In this document: piece by piece, positions 41,513 through 42,044 of the stretch
How the letters are laid out: each line of letters starts with the position of its first letter
How positions within the stretch are numbered: the first letter of the stretch is position 1
Source: Bacteroidales bacterium
GTDB lineage: Bacteria > Bacteroidota > Bacteroidia > Bacteroidales > UBA932
DNA: 42,044 nt
NCBI GenBank assembly: GCA_017960585.1
Contig: JAGCYX010000048.1
Coordinates: 1 to 42,044, forward strand
Reading direction: 5' to 3'
Made by a program: the position numbers and the translations under genes
Notes under the pieces: model-generated
Seen by the model: only the letters and a program-made list of their open reading frames with translations
Databases searched by the model: none
Told to the model about the DNA's origin: nothing

Positions 41513-41973
41513 ATCTTCTTCTTGAGTTGGTTCTTCAAACGATGGAAAGCGACGCGGAGCGCGGTTTGTGAGAGCCCCGTCTGCCGGGAAATCTCTTCAT
41601 AGGACAAGTCTTCTACCAGGCGCAGACGAAGCAGTTCCCGACTTCTGTGCGGCAAGGCCCGGACGACTTCCAGAGTCCGTTCCATTCGTGTGCTATGTTC
41701 CGTCACTACATCCGGAAGGTTCTCCTCTATCGGGACGGTCTGCTGCCCTGCCCTTGTCCGGAGACGGTCGATACACAGATTCCGCATCAGGGTCAGGCAC
41801 CATGCGCGTGGATTGTCCACCCGGTCCAGATCATCTCCCCGCCCCCAGACCTTAATAAACAGGTCCTGGACGGCGTCTTCTGCTTCAGCCTGCGAGCCGA
41901 GCAGGCGGAAAGCAACCCGATACAGGCCATCCCCCATCGGCAGGAACACACGTATAAACTCTTCCGGCGTCAT
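41509..41973 (-). CDS. ECF-type RNA polymerase sigma-70 factor
   Basis: 154 residues with the two domains of extracytoplasmic-function sigma factors. Region 2 is at about residues 1-72 (LYRVAFRLLGSQAEAEDAVQDLFIKVWGR, then NPRAWCLTLMRNLCIDRLR). Region 4 is at about 100-150 (LPHRSRELLRLRLVEDLSYEEISRQTGLSQTALRVAFHRLKNQLKK), a helix-turn-helix that reads the -35 element. It directs transcription of a small regulon, often including its own operon. The stop overlaps the anti-sigma-like start as ATGA. It is the first gene of the operon; the 71 bp upstream in the window contain a 10-bp hairpin but no clear housekeeping promoter, consistent with autoregulation (inference). Confidence 0.93.
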   Translation of the reverse strand: MTPEEFIRVFLPMGDGLYRVAFRLLGSQAEAEDAVQDLFIKVWGRGDDLDRVDNPRAWCLTLMRNLCIDRLRTRAGQQTVPIEENLPDVVTEHSTRMERTLEVVRALPHRSRELLRLRLVEDLSYEEISRQTGLSQTALRVAFHRLKNQLKKKI

Positions 41974-42012
41974 TCACTTATTAGACGGAAAAAACGGCAG
42001 AATATTACATCG

Positions 42013-42042
42013 CGGGAGCAAAAAAGCCCTGATTTGCTCCCG
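42013..42042. repeat. Inverted repeat upstream of the sigma-factor operon
   Basis: CGGGAGCAAA (42013-42022) pairs with TTTGCTCCCG (42033-42042) across a 10-nt loop, 40 bp upstream of the sigma factor start. Without the sequence beyond the window edge it cannot be told whether it is a terminator of a neighbouring gene or an operator. Confidence 0.6.
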
Positions 42043-42044
42043 GA

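Overview
The window looks like a chromosome segment of a GC-rich, plant-fibre-degrading member of the Bacteroidota, probably a gut or rumen Bacteroidales. Three kinds of evidence support this. Many genes are preceded by the Bacteroidetes-type sigma promoter (TTTG, about 19-22 bp, TAnnTTTG) and lack strong Shine-Dalgarno sites. The protein families are typical of the phylum: a six-SLBB Wza-like export protein, a GH10-feruloyl esterase fusion, GH3 and GH43 enzymes, a DUF4369/TlpA-type thioredoxin lipoprotein, a carboxypeptidase-regulatory-domain outer-membrane barrel, PPi-type phosphofructokinase and a radical SAM/lipoprotein pair. High GC leaves very long antisense frames open over the real genes; these were excluded. 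No IS element, prophage or CRISPR array was seen.

Layout. 1-3.05 kb (minus): capsule/EPS export genes wzz (cut by the window edge) and wza, then tRNA-Asp(GTC). 3.4-5.8 kb (plus): a secreted xylanase-esterase fusion with its own promoter and terminator. 5.9-12.0 kb (plus): an aminotransferase overlapping a lipid block (acyltransferase, acyl-CoA ligase, DgkA, then SDR and aldehyde dehydrogenase). 12.0-12.9 kb: a structured intergenic island with two related hairpins, a 21-bp-periodic motif and a small secreted protein bracketed by imperfect direct repeats. 12.9-17.0 kb (minus): aromatic amino-acid operon pheA-aroC-tyrA-DAHP synthase. 17.1-18.5 kb (minus): short acidic lipoprotein plus radical SAM/SPASM enzyme, the latter apparently carrying an in-frame palindromic repeat. 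18.5-23.2 kb (minus): two tandem GH3 glycosidases. 23.3-24.6 kb (minus): dihydrolipoamide dehydrogenase. 24.7-27.6 kb (plus): two tandem nucleoside-hydrolase-like secreted proteins, duplicated together with a three-hairpin spacer. 27.9-30.4 kb: nitroreductase, GH43 lipoprotein and YbaK-like deacylase. 30.6-34.6 kb (plus): threonine aldolase-like enzyme, TrpB2, a 65-aa protein and a secreted metallophosphatase. 34.7-35.9 kb (minus): PPi-phosphofructokinase. 36.0-42.0 kb (minus): ECF sigma factor, likely anti-sigma factor, a secreted protein of unknown function, TlpA-like lipoprotein and outer-membrane barrel.

How the genes fit together. The GH10-CE1, GH3 and GH43 proteins form a plausible xylan-degrading set, although no SusC/SusD pair is present here. 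The SDR, aldehyde dehydrogenase, acyl-CoA ligase and acyltransferase could form a route from fatty alcohol or aldehyde into phospholipid (inference). The aromatic operon covers both committed branches to Phe and Tyr.

The least explained signals are: a perfect 16-bp inverted repeat spanning the promoter and start codon of the 65-aa gene at 33.0 kb; the radical SAM/lipoprotein pair and its palindromic in-frame insert; the paired hairpins at 12.0 kb; and the duplicated nucleoside-hydrolase module. All functions were read from sequence motifs; no database search was run.
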